A stretch of DNA of 64,000 bases from assembly GCA_037349315.1 (NCBI GenBank), contig JBAIAC010000156.1, positions 1,054,001 to 1,118,000 of the forward strand, given 5' to 3'. The notes beneath the pieces are model-generated. The model saw only the letters and a list, made by a program, of their open reading frames with translations, made no database searches and was not told where the DNA came from. Positions 62,101-63,651 of the stretch are shown here, one piece after another; positions within the stretch are counted from its first letter, which is position 1; each line of letters opens with the position of its first letter. This stretch comes from Chelydra serpentina (Eukaryota > Chordata > Testudines > Chelydridae). Position numbers and translations under genes: made by a program.

Positions 62101-63651
62101 GCCCCGCCCCCCGGTCTCACTGGGTGGGGGTGCAGTGATGAATGGGGAGAGTTACCTGTGTGGTGCAGTGGAGAAGAGTAGGAGGGAGGGAGACCCTCCC
62201 GGGGGCTTGCTATTGAGGATAGGGGGTTGGCCCCCGGCCCAGGGCTTTGACTAGAAGGGATTCCCTGGGCTGGTATCCGGGCCTGTCCGTCTGCCCGCGG
62301 GGACGGAGCTGGGCCTGGTGTGACGATCACTCTAACCCCGGCAGGCGAAGCAGCAAGCCAATCTGCGCAGTCACATGGCGGAGGAGAGCAAGAACGAATA
62401 CGCCTCCTTCCTGCAGAAATTCAACCGGGACCAGAGCCAGTTCTACTTCCTGGAGATGCCACAGACCTTCAATGTAAGCCCCTCCCTTTGACTATAAGCT
62501 CCTCCCCATCAATATAAGCCCCTCCTGCTTAATCTTAGCCTTGCCTCCTCCTTTCTATCCTTCCCTTCTTTTTATTTCCCTCTCCGTGTCAGTTATACCA
62601 ATATAATAATAATGATGCCTAGCTCTTACCTTTTGTGAAGGGCTTTGAGATCTACAGATATCATTATCCCTGTTTTACAGATGAGGAAACTGAGGCATGG
62701 AGTGGGAAAGTGATTTTTCCCAAGGTCAGCCAGCAGGCCAGTGGCAGAGTGAAGAATAGAACCTAGGTCTCCGAGGCCCCGTGCAGTGCTCTAACCACTA
62801 GGTCATGTTTTGTTTAGTGTTAATGTGTTGGAGTCCAAGCCATGGGCCAGGACTCTGCTGTGCTCGGTGCTGTCTAAACACCGAACAAGTTGTCGTCGCT
62901 GCCCCAGACAGCTTCCAGTCTAAGTAAGGAAATAGCTAGATGGGACTATAACCGCCTGTGCGCTATGGGGAGTTGAGCTGCTTTCACTACACAGCTTTTG
63001 TGTGTGAATCTTGGGAAGGTCTTGGTCTCGTTGCCTGCGGAACTCACTGCTGCAGGATGGCAAAGTACACACGTGAGGAAAAGTATTTCTTCCTCGTCTA
63101 CTAAAACTGAAAAGTGGAAAATTCAAAACAAATATCCCCTTGCTCTTGTGGGAAACAGACCTATCCGATCTCCCTTCTCAAGCCCACCCATTGTGTGGAT
63201 TTCTATAGGGTCTCATCCCCAAGGTAAACAACCCCAGCCTTTTTCAATCAAGCTAACTGCCAGTCCAGCATGAAGGGACACTTGGGTCCTATATCTGGCT
63301 CTTCCCCTGGCCTGCAGCGTGACTTTAGGAAAGTCACTTCCCCTCTCTGTGCCTCAGTTTCCCCATATGTAAAATGGGGACAATGGCACTGACCTCCTTT
63401 GTAAAGCACTGGGAGATCTATGGATAAAGCCCTCTATAAGAGCTGTAGAGTCTTTTTCCAGGCCTTTTTGTCATTCTCACTGTTTCTGCTCCCCGCCCCT
63501 TGCAGAAGCTGCAGGAGATGGACGAGAGGCGGACGGTGCGGCTGAAGGAAGGCTACGGCGTCTTCTCCGAGACTGAGCGGCAGGTCATGCCCATCATTGG
63601 CAAGTGCCTGGATGCATGAAGGCGGCGGCCGACTCGGTGAACGAAAAGAAC
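7152..63651 (+). CDS. TRIP10: TRIP10 (CIP4), 5' part: exons 1-8 encoding the F-BAR domain; 3' part beyond window
   Basis: CIP4 is a cytosolic F-BAR/HR1/SH3 adaptor that bends plasma membrane and links Cdc42-GTP to N-WASP, dynamin and actin during endocytosis. Eight exons are seen, 24+116+57+148+63+105+129+146 bases. They join in phase into about 263 codons: residues 1-46 in exons 1-2, R47 and K66 split across junctions, and residues 67-263 in exons 4-8. Signature strings are [66 protein letters not shown] and [24 protein letters not shown] and the AQQQLEN helix fit TRIP10 better than the paralogues FNBP1 and FNBP1L. The HR1 and SH3 exons are not in the window. Intron 1 (37,781 bp) is far longer than I recall for mammals, where the whole gene is about 14 kb. 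One base is missing in exon 8. Identification is from recalled family sequence. Confidence 0.95.
7230..8610. repeat. 34-bp C-rich minisatellite at the start of TRIP10 intron 1
   Basis: CGGGCCAGCCCCCCAACT recurs; starts at 7375, 7409 and 7443 give a 34-bp period, with length variants further right and growing divergence after 7900. The plus strand is nearly pure C/T apart from CGGGCCAG, so the minus strand carries many G runs (G-quadruplex potential). Its lack of A/T-rich stops explains the long but meaningless frames on both strands. Confidence 0.93.
8611..9675. other. Intron 1, unassigned
   Basis: C-rich text fades by about 8900. After that I recognise no exon and no repeat. Short C and G homopolymers occur near 8646-8658, 9205-9215 and 9356-9365. 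Confidence 0.4.
9676..9775. mobile_element. Short hAT-like non-autonomous element, family copy 1
   Basis: It begins CAGAGGTGCGGGAACTAGGG and ends ATTGTTCAAACGCCACTG, inverse ends of the type seen intact at 29308-29424. The flanks are G-rich and too simple for a clear duplication. Confidence 0.6.
9776..10094. other. Intron 1, unassigned
   Basis: No exon or repeat is recognised. Confidence 0.35.
10095..10460 (+). mobile_element. SINE with tandem tRNA-like heads and MIR-like body
   Basis: About four imperfect head units follow one another, each with a box B-like GGTTCTATTTCC or variant and GACTCCTGGGTTCT. They are followed by GACAAGTCCTTTAACTC and CTCAGTTTCCCTATCTGTAA, the MIR/CORE-SINE body. 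Confidence 0.75.
10461..11265. other. Intron 1, unassigned
   Basis: No exon or repeat is recognised. Short ORFs here overlap one another and show no domain. Confidence 0.35.
11270..11400 (-). mobile_element. Old CR1 3' end fragment
   Basis: GTCCAGTGTCCTGACAGTGG and GATGCTTCAGAGAAAGG match, with divergence, the antisense CR1 3' untranslated region also seen at 1340-1420 and 43260-43340. Confidence 0.55.
11401..12610. other. Intron 1, unassigned with homopolymer runs
   Basis: A run of about 18 C at 11410-11427 and about 18 T at 12132-12150 are present. No exon or repeat is recognised. Confidence 0.35.
12615..12815 (-). mobile_element. MIR/CORE-SINE-like element
   Basis: Antisense SINE body: TTTTACAGAGGGGGAAACTG, then ACTTGCCCGAGGTCACGCAG and a tRNA-like head remnant CAGTGCTCTACCCACTAGG. 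Confidence 0.75.
13365..13625 (+). mobile_element. MIR/CORE-SINE-like element with L2-like 3' tail
   Basis: A tRNA-like head (GTGGTTAAGTGATTGGG, box B GGTTCAATGAC), the body TGTGACCTTGGGCAAGTC and CCATCTGTAAAATAAGGA, and a tail with GGTGCCCGGCACAGCGGGG and TAGGTGCTACTGTAATC. This order is that of MIR-type SINEs. Confidence 0.8.
13626..14935. other. Intron 1: possible inverted-repeat transposon at the left, rest unassigned
   Basis: 13626-13790 begins GGCTTGTCTACATGATG, like the ends of the short transposons elsewhere in the window, but I cannot find a matching right end. Nothing is recognised in the rest. Confidence 0.35.
14940..15060 (+). mobile_element. MIR/CORE-SINE-like fragment
   Basis: Contains GACTCCTGGGTTCTATCC and GCATGACCTTGGGCAAGTCA followed by a short body; the tail is lost. 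Confidence 0.65.
15061..16821. other. Intron 1, mostly unassigned
   Basis: No exon is seen. 16675-16790 has GTGTCCACACTACAGGC-type text recalling short inverted-repeat transposons, without clear borders. Poly-C occurs near 15429-15440. Confidence 0.35.
16822..17116. mobile_element. Palindrome-rich MITE, PIF/Harbinger-like, copy 1
   Basis: Ends are CAGGGCTACACTAGG and the inverse of AGGCTTGTCTTCACTA. TCA flanks both sides (16819-16821 and 17117-17119), a possible 3-bp duplication as for PIF/Harbinger. Inside are long hairpins: CGATACGC...GCGTATCG enclosing TTCAGCTACGT/ACGTAGCTGAA, then GTCGGCTCCG/CGGAGCCGAC, then the GATCCCCGAAAG stem. It is non-coding. Confidence 0.65.
17117..17984. other. 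Intron 1, unassigned
   Basis: A SINE-body remnant (GGGAAACTGAGGCCTGGTG near 17265, antisense) is the only recognisable piece. Confidence 0.4.
17985..18365. mobile_element. SINE tail (+) followed by antisense SINE body (-)
   Basis: 17985-18140 has the L2-like SINE tail (GGGGGCAGGGACTGTCTCTT, then CAGCGCCTGGCACAACGGG). 18170-18365 is an antisense body with GGGAAACTGAGGCACAGAG and an antisense box B (GGCAATAGAACC). Confidence 0.65.
18366..19660. other. Intron 1, unassigned
   Basis: No exon or repeat is recognised. Confidence 0.35.
19661..19785 (+). mobile_element. SINE L2-like tail fragment
   Basis: TTGGACTGTGAGCTCTTTGG to CACCACAGTAAGAGAAATAA is the 3' tail shared by the MIR-type SINEs in this window. 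Confidence 0.6.
19786..20767. other. Intron 1: possible short transposon at 20010-20200, otherwise unassigned
   Basis: The 20010-20200 stretch has GACCCGAGCTAGCTTTAATC and a partly inverse AAAGCTAGCTCAGGTGAGC, suggesting an internal hairpin. 20545-20640 carries an antisense SINE-head remnant. Confidence 0.4.
20768..21092 (+). mobile_element. CR1 3' end, sense
   Basis: Encodes the C-terminal [13 protein letters not shown] block (GTCAACCTGTGGAACTCC), then the 3' untranslated region with CTGGCATTGGCCACTGTCGG, ending at TTCTTATGTT. It is the same subfamily as 31183-32010 in the opposite orientation. Confidence 0.88.
21165..21345 (-). mobile_element. Older CR1 3' end, antisense
   Basis: Starts ATTCATAGATCATAACGGTC and continues TCATCTAGTCCGACCTCCTG, then TGATGGAGAATTCACCATGA, the antisense 3' part of an older CR1 subfamily. 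Confidence 0.75.
21346..21910. other. Intron 1, unassigned
   Basis: No exon is seen. TCTCTTTTATTGGACCAGCT near 21381 resembles a common reptile repeat, but borders are unclear. Confidence 0.35.
21935..22560 (-). mobile_element. SINE complex with at least four tandem antisense tRNA-like heads
   Basis: After an antisense SINE body (CCCTGCCCCAAAGAGCTCC, then GAAACTGAGGCACAGAACAG) comes one + strand head (22125-22183). Minus-strand heads follow at about 22228, 22299, 22372 and 22495, the first three spaced about 72 bp. Each has an antisense box B such as GGAATAGAACC or GGATAGAAC and GGAGTCCTGGCTCCCAG. Confidence 0.8.
22561..24460. other. Intron 1: SINE body remnants, (GT)n, otherwise unassigned
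   Basis: Antisense SINE-body pieces lie near 23210-23290, 23430-23570 and 23755-23890 (GGGAAACTGAGGCACAG type). A (GT)n run is at 22893-22929. No exon is seen. Confidence 0.5.
24461..24725 (+). mobile_element. SINE with three tandem tRNA-like heads and MIR-like body
   Basis: Heads near 24468, 24516 and 24591 share GTGGGGTCTAGTGG-type box A text and CAGGACTCCTGGGTTCTATT; the last runs into GCCTTAGGCAAGTCACTTCT. Confidence 0.8.
24726..26294. other. Intron 1, unassigned
   Basis: A lone antisense SINE head is near 25020-25060 and a SINE-tail remnant at 25085-25180. The G-rich run at 25785-25808 may form a quadruplex. No exon is seen. Confidence 0.4.
26295..26512 (+). mobile_element. MIR-like SINE
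   Basis: Contains CCTTGTGGTTAGTGGGCGGG, then TGTGTGACCTTGGGCCCATC and the tail TAAACCAGTTGGGGGGCAGG with GTCTGTGTACCCAGCATG. Confidence 0.65.
26513..26634. mobile_element. Short hAT-like non-autonomous element, family copy 2
   Basis: Starts near GACGGGTGCTGGGGGTGC and ends ATTGTTTCAACTCCCCTG. The core TTTGGTTCAATGGCTCTCAG is shared with the diverged copy at 9676-9775. Confidence 0.6.
26635..28540. other. Intron 1: old CR1 piece near 27090-27290, otherwise unassigned
   Basis: AAAGCCAGAAGGGACATTTA and ATGTGATGGAGAATCTACTC are antisense CR1 3' end text. Poly-C at 26804-26826. 26660-26760 has transposon-end-like text (GGGTTTGTCTACATGAG). No exon is seen. Confidence 0.45.
28545..28790 (+). mobile_element. 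Older CR1 3' region, sense
   Basis: GATCCAACGGCTGGATGTTG, then CAATTTGAAAATCAAGACTGG, then AGTGGCCTTGGAATCTATGA are sense CR1 3' untranslated motifs, as also seen at 30690-31175. Confidence 0.75.
29102..29158. repeat. (GT)n microsatellite, about 28 units
   Basis: A nearly pure alternating G-T run, with potential to form Z-DNA and to vary in length. The open frames of repeated Cys-Val or Thr-His across it are artefacts. Confidence 0.95.
29308..29424. mobile_element. 117-bp hAT-like MITE with clear terminal repeats and 8-bp target duplication
   Basis: Left end CAGGGGTGCTGGAACAA, right end the inverse of CAGGGGCACTGGAACTAG. Flanks GTTGCCCC (29300-29307) and GTTACCCC (29425-29432) match at 7 of 8 bases, the length expected for hAT insertion. 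It is non-coding. Diverged relatives lie at 9676-9775 and 26513-26634. Confidence 0.85.
29480..29760 (-). mobile_element. SINE array of tandem antisense tRNA-like heads
   Basis: Three or more units with GAACCCAGGAGTCCTGGC-type text and CTCTAACCGCTAGACTGC. A run of about 18 C at 29665-29682 interrupts one unit. Confidence 0.7.
30690..31175 (+). mobile_element. CR1 3' region, sense, split by a hAT-like element
   Basis: CTGGAGGTTGAAGCTAGACA on the left and GATGGATTCTCCATCACTGC on the right are adjacent blocks in intact CR1 3' ends. The insert between them is 30779-31037. Confidence 0.8.
30779..31037. mobile_element. 259-bp hAT-like non-autonomous element inside CR1
   Basis: Terminal repeats CAGTGGCAGATTAG (30779-30792) and CTAATCTGCCTCTG (31024-31037) are inverse with one mismatch. 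Flanking octamers TATAAGGG and TGCCAGGG are compatible with a decayed 8-bp duplication. The CAG-GGC terminus type fits hAT. It is non-coding. Confidence 0.8.
31183..32010 (-). mobile_element. CR1 LINE, 5'-truncated, with a readable 196-residue ORF2 end
   Basis: The minus-strand frame 31971-31381 is open for 196 residues: [44 protein letters not shown], a [20 protein letters not shown] block and [18 protein letters not shown]. This is the thumb and C-terminal part of CR1 reverse transcriptase. The 3' untranslated region follows to CATAAGAAC at 31183. The open frame suggests a fairly young copy, but catalytic motifs are absent because of truncation. Confidence 0.92.
32011..34120. other. Intron 1, unassigned
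   Basis: Poly-C at about 32694-32714. An antisense SINE-body piece near 32305-32400. Nothing coding is recognised. Confidence 0.35.
34121..34345 (+). mobile_element. Near-complete MIR-type SINE
   Basis: Head CAGTGTGTCCTAGTGGACAG with box B-like GAGTTCTGTTCC, body CCTTGGGCAAGTTCCC and CTCAGTTTCCCTATCTATAA, then GTTTTGAGATCTATGGATGA and TATAAGAGCTAGGTGGTATT. This is one of the best preserved copies here. Confidence 0.85.
34460..34690 (+). mobile_element. MIR-type SINE, degraded
   Basis: AGTAGAGCACTGGACTGG, then GACCTGGGGCAAGTCATTC and the tail GGGGCAGGGACTGTGCG. Confidence 0.6.
34691..36269. other. Intron 1: possible short transposon at 35890-36080, otherwise unassigned
   Basis: 35895-36065 is bounded by TATGTCTACACTGCAACT and its inverse AGTTA.../GCAGTGTAGACGTAAC, so it is probably a short inverted-repeat element. 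Nothing else is recognised. Confidence 0.4.
36270..36540 (+). mobile_element. MIR-type SINE
   Basis: Box B-like GGTTCTATTCC, GAGACCTTGGGCTTG, TTTCCCCATCTGTGAAATGG and GTAAAGTGCTTTGAGGT in order. Confidence 0.75.
36640..37990 (+). mobile_element. Older CR1 LINE pieces interrupted by another repeat
   Basis: 36700-36840 reads [18 protein letters not shown], the start of CR1 reverse transcriptase. 37395-37620 reads [11 protein letters not shown] and an [15 protein letters not shown] stretch, the C-terminal part, followed by 3' region text to about 37990. The middle of the reverse transcriptase is missing, so besides the insert at about 36862-37374 there is a deletion, or these are two copies. 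Confidence 0.75.
36862..37374 (+). mobile_element. Interspersed repeat ending GATGAAGTGGGT...AAACCTG (class not assigned), copy 1
   Basis: Its 3' part (CCGATGAAGTGGGTACTAAC, then CGAAAGCTTATGCTGAAATA, TTAGTCTCTAAGGTGCTAC, ACAGACTAACACGGCTAC) is a well-known, very abundant turtle and archosaur repeat. I do not know its class with confidence. Copy 2 is at 51990-52330. Confidence 0.7.
38088..38560 (-). mobile_element. tRNA-derived SINE with CR1-like tail, copy 2, split by a MITE
   Basis: Antisense head (GAGCTATCTCTCC, GGATTGAACTCACC) and body to GTTGGAAGGGACCTTAGGAG, reaching ACTATC at 38388. The remaining tail AATCATAG lies left of the MITE at 38092-38099, so the MITE sits inside the SINE tail. 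Confidence 0.8.
38100..38384. mobile_element. Palindrome-rich MITE, PIF/Harbinger-like, copy 2
   Basis: Ends GCTAGGTCTACACTA and the inverse of AGGGTATGTCTATAC; TAG on both sides (38097-38099 and 38085+300=38385-38387) fits a 3-bp duplication. It shares with copy 1 the hairpin CAGCTACGTTAATAACGTAG and the arms CGCGTCTTGACAAGACGCG. Confidence 0.75.
39245..39520 (+). mobile_element. SINE array of about four tandem tRNA-like heads
   Basis: Units near 39250, 39305, 39375 and 39445 repeat GGACTCCTGGGTTCTATTCC or variants and GAGTCTAGTGGTTAGAGCAG. The MIR-like body is reduced to TGACAATCCTGTGTCAAA. Confidence 0.75.
39567..39842. mobile_element. 276-bp MITE with GGGGCTTGTCTACAC ends and GC-rich hairpins
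   Basis: Left end GGGGCTTGTCTACACTGGC, right end the inverse of AGGGCTCGTCTACACGGGC. A large internal stem pairs TGGCGCTTCACAGCGCTG (39583) with CAGCGCTGTAAAGCGCCA (39667), and GCGCTGGGAGAGC with its inverse. A poly-C interruption lies near 39632-39650. It is non-coding. Confidence 0.8.
39995..40260 (+). mobile_element. SINE with tandem tRNA-like heads and MIR-like body
   Basis: Two to three head units (GAGTCGGGACTCTTGGGTTC, GTCCAGTGGCTAGAGC, GGGGTCCTATTCC) followed by CGTGCCTCAGTTTCCCCAC and GCATTTGAGATCCTCCG. Confidence 0.7.
40261..43225. other. Intron 1, mostly unassigned with old repeat pieces
   Basis: CR1 3' end (-) at about 41285-41400 (TTATAGACTCCCAAGGTCAG then CATCTAGTCTGACCTCCTG). 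SINE tails (+) at 42025-42145 and 43110-43190. No exon is recognised. Confidence 0.5.
43226..43440 (-). mobile_element. CR1 3' end, antisense, old
   Basis: ATTGCCGTACCGGATCAGAG, then GTCTAGTCCAGCATCCCATC and CATCCAGTGCTTCAGAGGA. Confidence 0.65.
43441..44155. other. Intron 1, unassigned, GC-rich
   Basis: No exon or repeat is recognised. Overlapping frames on both strands reflect GC content. Confidence 0.35.
44156..44565. repeat. G-rich minisatellite upstream of TRIP10 exon 2, about 49-bp period
   Basis: GATCAGTGGGGATCTGGGAG starts at 44271 and 44320 (49 bp apart), with a longer unit to 44406. Units carry GGTGTGGGGATGTAGGGGAG. G runs lie on the coding strand, so RNA as well as DNA quadruplexes are conceivable. 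Confidence 0.88.
44909..44956 (+). promoter_or_regulatory. TRIP10: Poly-C splice acceptor of TRIP10 exon 2
   Basis: Two C runs, about 44909-44920 and 44931-44954, separated by TCTTTTCTCT, run directly into AG at 44955-44956. This is the polypyrimidine tract of the exon. Pure C near the AG is atypical; the T-containing island upstream may be what U2AF binds. Confidence 0.8.
44957..45072 (+). CDS. TRIP10: TRIP10 exon 2 (residues 9-46 plus first two bases of R47)
   Basis: The translation begins [16 protein letters not shown] and ends EQAYAKQLR, the first long F-BAR helix with its basic membrane-facing face (KYVKFVKER). The acceptor is a run of about 24 C followed by AG at 44955-44956; the donor is GTAGGA at 45073. 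The exon starts in phase 0 and ends in phase 2, matching exon 3. The pure-C polypyrimidine tract is unusual because U-rich tracts bind U2AF better. Confidence 0.95.
45115..45360 (+). mobile_element. SINE array of tandem tRNA-like heads
   Basis: Three to four units: CTAGTGGTCAGGGTGCCTGG, GGTTAGAGCTGGGTCCCGG, GTCTACTGGTTAGAGGATGG, each followed by TGGGTTCTRTTCC-type box B text. Confidence 0.75.
45390..45600. mobile_element. Probable short inverted-repeat transposon
   Basis: Bounded by GGGTTTGTCGACACTGC and GCAGTGTAGACATACCC, which are inverse to each other with few mismatches. No coding capacity; the duplication is not evident. Confidence 0.6.
45601..46385. other. Intron 2, unassigned, with (GT)n at 46265-46289
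   Basis: No exon is recognised. Confidence 0.35.
46386..46685 (-). mobile_element. Two antisense CR1 3' ends in series
   Basis: 46390-46480 (TTATAGATTCCCAGGCCAGA, CATCTAGTCTGACCTCCTGG) is one subfamily. 46488-46685 (AGAACATAAGAATGGCCGTA, CAATGCCAGGTGACCTGGAG) is another, the same as at 31183-31380. Confidence 0.8.
47166..49876 (+). mobile_element. Middle CR1 (sense), itself split by an antisense CR1
   Basis: 47175-47337 holds the pre-RT region. It resumes at about 48429 with CCCGGACAATTGGAAAAAGG and continues through the reverse transcriptase: 48794-49183 reads [45 protein letters not shown] and KFADDTKLG with the catalytic FADD motif. The C-terminal part follows (49241-49616), ending TATTCTATGAT at 49876. 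Several stops and frameshifts break it, so it is inactive. Confidence 0.88.
47338..48428 (-). mobile_element. Inner CR1 (antisense), 5'-truncated, 354-residue open frame
   Basis: Starts at its 3' end with TCATAGAATCATAGAATC (47338+), the CR1 8-bp tail repeat in antisense. The minus-strand frame 48490-47426 is open for 354 residues, from [14 protein letters not shown] through [20 protein letters not shown] to [20 protein letters not shown]. Motif C reads [11 protein letters not shown] instead of KFADDTKLG, so one catalytic Asp is lost. The start Met and first residues come from the flanking middle CR1 read backwards. Confidence 0.92.
50166..51330. other. Intron 2, unassigned
   Basis: 50290-50480 may hold a short transposon (GGCCACGTCTCCACTAC), without a clear right end. 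51180-51331 is the head and start of body of a SINE (GTGGTTCAGTGGGAAGG, GGTTCTATACC, GATGTGGGCAAGTCACTTA). No exon is seen. Confidence 0.45.
51332..51420. mobile_element. 89-bp near-perfect hairpin (MITE) inside a SINE body
   Basis: The first 24 bases (51332-51355, starting GGGTCAGATTTTTCAAGG) and last 24 (51397-51420) are inverse with one mismatch. The middle also pairs (CGAATTCC with GGAATTGG). The SINE reads CAAGTCACTTA before it and TTCCCCACCTCTAAAGTGGG after it. Confidence 0.85.
51990..52330 (+). mobile_element. Interspersed repeat GATGAAGTGGGT family (class not assigned), copy 2
   Basis: CTCACCTTAATTGATCAGTC, then TGCATCTGATGAAGTGGG, TTAGTCTCTAAGGTGCCAC as in copy 1 at 36862-37374. A TG/TATA microsatellite (52108-52180) lies inside it. 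Confidence 0.75.
52331..53760. other. Intron 2, unassigned with homopolymers
   Basis: A20 at about 53171-53190 and C19 at about 53203-53221. The GC-rich block near 52790-52980 may be a transposon, but no ends are found. No exon is seen. Confidence 0.35.
53761..54170 (+). mobile_element. Two MIR-type SINE pieces
   Basis: GTCACCTAGTGGGTAGAGCC with box B GGTTCTATTCT, a tail GTCTAGGCAGGACCCAGC, then a second body GTGTCCTGGGTCAAGTCACT and CTCAGTTTCCCCATCTCTAA. Confidence 0.7.
54400..54600 (-). mobile_element. Antisense MIR-like SINE
   Basis: TCCCTGCCCTGAAGAGCTCG, GAAACCGAGGCACAGAGCAG, GAATAGAACCCAGGTGTCC and GTGCTTTACCCAATCGGCC. Confidence 0.75.
54601..55575. other. Intron 2, unassigned, GC-rich
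   Basis: No exon or repeat is recognised; overlapping frames are GC-driven. Confidence 0.35.
55580..56070. mobile_element. SINE array with heads in both orientations
   Basis: A + head (55585-55645, GTCAGGACTCCTGGGTTTAA) is followed by two - heads (55690-55825, GGAGTCCTGACTCCC and GAGAACCCAGGAGTCCTGAC). Then + heads (55826-55925) run into a MIR-like body (GCCTCAGTTTCCCCATCTGT). Confidence 0.75.
56071..56509. other. Intron 2, 3' end
   Basis: A degraded MIR-type SINE at 56140-56280 (GTGATCTTGGACAAGTCACT). The exon 3 acceptor tract is T-rich (56483-56506). Confidence 0.5.
56510..56566 (+). CDS. TRIP10: TRIP10 exon 3 (end of R47 to first two bases of K66)
   Basis: This 57-base exon is preceded by a T-rich tract and CAG, and followed by a consensus GTAAGT. 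It encodes [10 protein letters not shown] and then DPES, completing R47 on the left and half of K66 on the right. It is the basic loop and helix-2 start of the F-BAR domain. LVKKYLPKR with DPESK is diagnostic of CIP4 rather than FBP17 or Toca-1, where this stretch is KKYQPK-like. Confidence 0.95.
56650..57340 (+). mobile_element. CR1 3' regions in intron 3
   Basis: 56700-56960 has GGTCCCTGCCAGCCCTACG, then AACGGTGGATTCCCCATCCC and CCCCTTCTGGCCTTCAACTC. 57060-57340 has TGGAACTCCTGGCCACAGGA and GAGCAGATTATCCTACATCC. A short antisense piece lies between (56990-57060). Confidence 0.7.
57341..58780. other. Intron 3, unassigned; GC-rich block at 57950-58260
   Basis: The block around TCCGTGGCTTTTTTCTGTG then GCGGGCGTCACCACC resembles an interspersed repeat, but I cannot class it. 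No exon is seen. Confidence 0.35.
58781..59205 (+). mobile_element. CR1 3' regions in intron 3, second set
   Basis: 58785-58890 (GCAGGTTATCCTGTCATGC, TTTCTTGCACCATCCTCTAA), then 58950-59205 (GATCTGATGGCCGGAAGCTG, ACGTGGTGGATCCTCCCTC). Confidence 0.7.
59330..59477 (+). CDS. TRIP10: TRIP10 exon 4 (end of K66, residues 67-115)
   Basis: The acceptor CCAG precedes a G that completes K66. The exon reads [20 protein letters not shown], then REVVAENLM, and ends QELKQERKL before GTAACG. It forms the core of the long F-BAR helix 2, and NDFAGQRE is a family landmark. Its length of 148 bases (1+49 codons) restores phase 0. FCQYQ differs modestly from recalled mammalian CIP4. Confidence 0.95.
59478..60471. 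other. TRIP10 intron 4: SINE remnants
   Basis: A SINE head and body near 59725-59800 (GGGACCCGGGTTCAGGCC) and a SINE tail near 60010-60110 (CCTAAGCGTTACCGTAATAC). Nothing else is recognised. Confidence 0.45.
60472..60534 (+). CDS. TRIP10: TRIP10 exon 5 (residues 116-136)
   Basis: A 63-base in-phase exon between TTTGCAG and GTGAGT. It encodes [14 protein letters not shown] followed by SFKQLEN, almost the same as recalled mammalian CIP4. It lies in the F-BAR helix 2 / helix 3 region that forms the concave membrane-binding surface and dimer interface. Confidence 0.95.
60790..61470 (+). mobile_element. SINE array in TRIP10 intron 5, split by a hAT element
   Basis: Heads at about 60795-60870 (CTAGTGGTTAGGGTGGGG, GGTTCTGTTGC), then the hAT insert, then heads at 61236-61360 (GGAGTCAGGACTCCTGG twice), then a body GGGCAAGTCCCTTAACCTC and TCCTCTGTGTAACGGGGG. 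Confidence 0.8.
60885..61227. mobile_element. 343-bp hAT (Charlie-like) non-autonomous element in TRIP10 intron 5
   Basis: Left terminus CCGGGGGTCTCAAACT (60885-60900), right terminus AGTTTGAGAACTGCTG (61212-61227), inverse over TCTCAAACT. Flanking CATTAGAC (60877-60884) and CATTAGAT (61228-61235) agree at 7 of 8 bases, an 8-bp target duplication of hAT type. CAGNNGTTCTCAAACT ends are those of Charlie-like hATs. It is non-coding. Confidence 0.9.
61548..61652 (+). CDS. TRIP10: TRIP10 exon 6 (residues 137-171)
   Basis: An in-phase exon of 35 codons reading [15 protein letters not shown] and ending [11 protein letters not shown]. The acceptor is CCCCCAG. The required exon end is fixed by joining to AKQQ of exon 7, which places the donor at 61653 as GTCGGA. 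That is a weak donor, with C at +3 instead of A or G. The downstream frame stays open only briefly. Confidence 0.92.
61890..62110 (+). mobile_element. MIR-type SINE in TRIP10 intron 6
   Basis: GATTTCGGTTCAGTCCCTGG, GGTGACCTTGGGCCAATCAC and CCTCAGTTTCCCTGTCTCTG in order, tail with GCAGCACCTGGCTCAATGC. Confidence 0.75.
62345..62473 (+). CDS. TRIP10: TRIP10 exon 7 (residues 172-214)
   Basis: The acceptor GGCAG is preceded by a short, poor polypyrimidine tract; the donor is GTAAGC. The exon encodes [19 protein letters not shown], a [12 protein letters not shown] segment, and ends MPQTFN. This is the third long F-BAR helix and the turn into helix 4. It has 129 bases, 43 codons, phase 0 at both ends. 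Confidence 0.95.
62600..62930 (-). mobile_element. Antisense MIR-type SINE in TRIP10 intron 7
   Basis: TAGCTCTTACCTTTTGTGAA, GAGGAAACTGAGGCATGGAG, AGAATAGAACCTAGGTCTCC and GCTCTAACCACTAGGTC, then a second antisense piece to 62930. Confidence 0.8.
63270..63450 (+). mobile_element. MIR-type SINE in TRIP10 intron 7
   Basis: GGCCTGCAGCGTGACTTTAG, GTGCCTCAGTTTCCCCATAT and CTCTATAAGAGCTGTAGAG, about 50 bases upstream of exon 8. Confidence 0.8.
63506..63651 (+). CDS. TRIP10: TRIP10 exon 8 (residues 215-263), with a one-base deletion
   Basis: The acceptor is TTGCAG and the donor is GTGGGT at 63652. The exon reads [20 protein letters not shown] and continues to PIIGKCLD, as expected for the end of the F-BAR domain. 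After GAT (63611-63613) the family has Gly-Met-Lys-Ala-Ala, but the sequence shows GCATGAAGGCG, one G short, so the frame hits TGA at 63617-63619. The +1 frame then gives the expected residues down to NEKN before the donor. The exon is 146 bases instead of 147. An assembly or read error is the likeliest cause, since all other exons are intact; a real null allele is possible. Confidence 0.9.

Noticed and set aside
7152..63651. Assignment of the gene to FNBP1 or FNBP1L
   Set aside because: [25 protein letters not shown] and [14 protein letters not shown] fit TRIP10; the paralogues differ at these sites.
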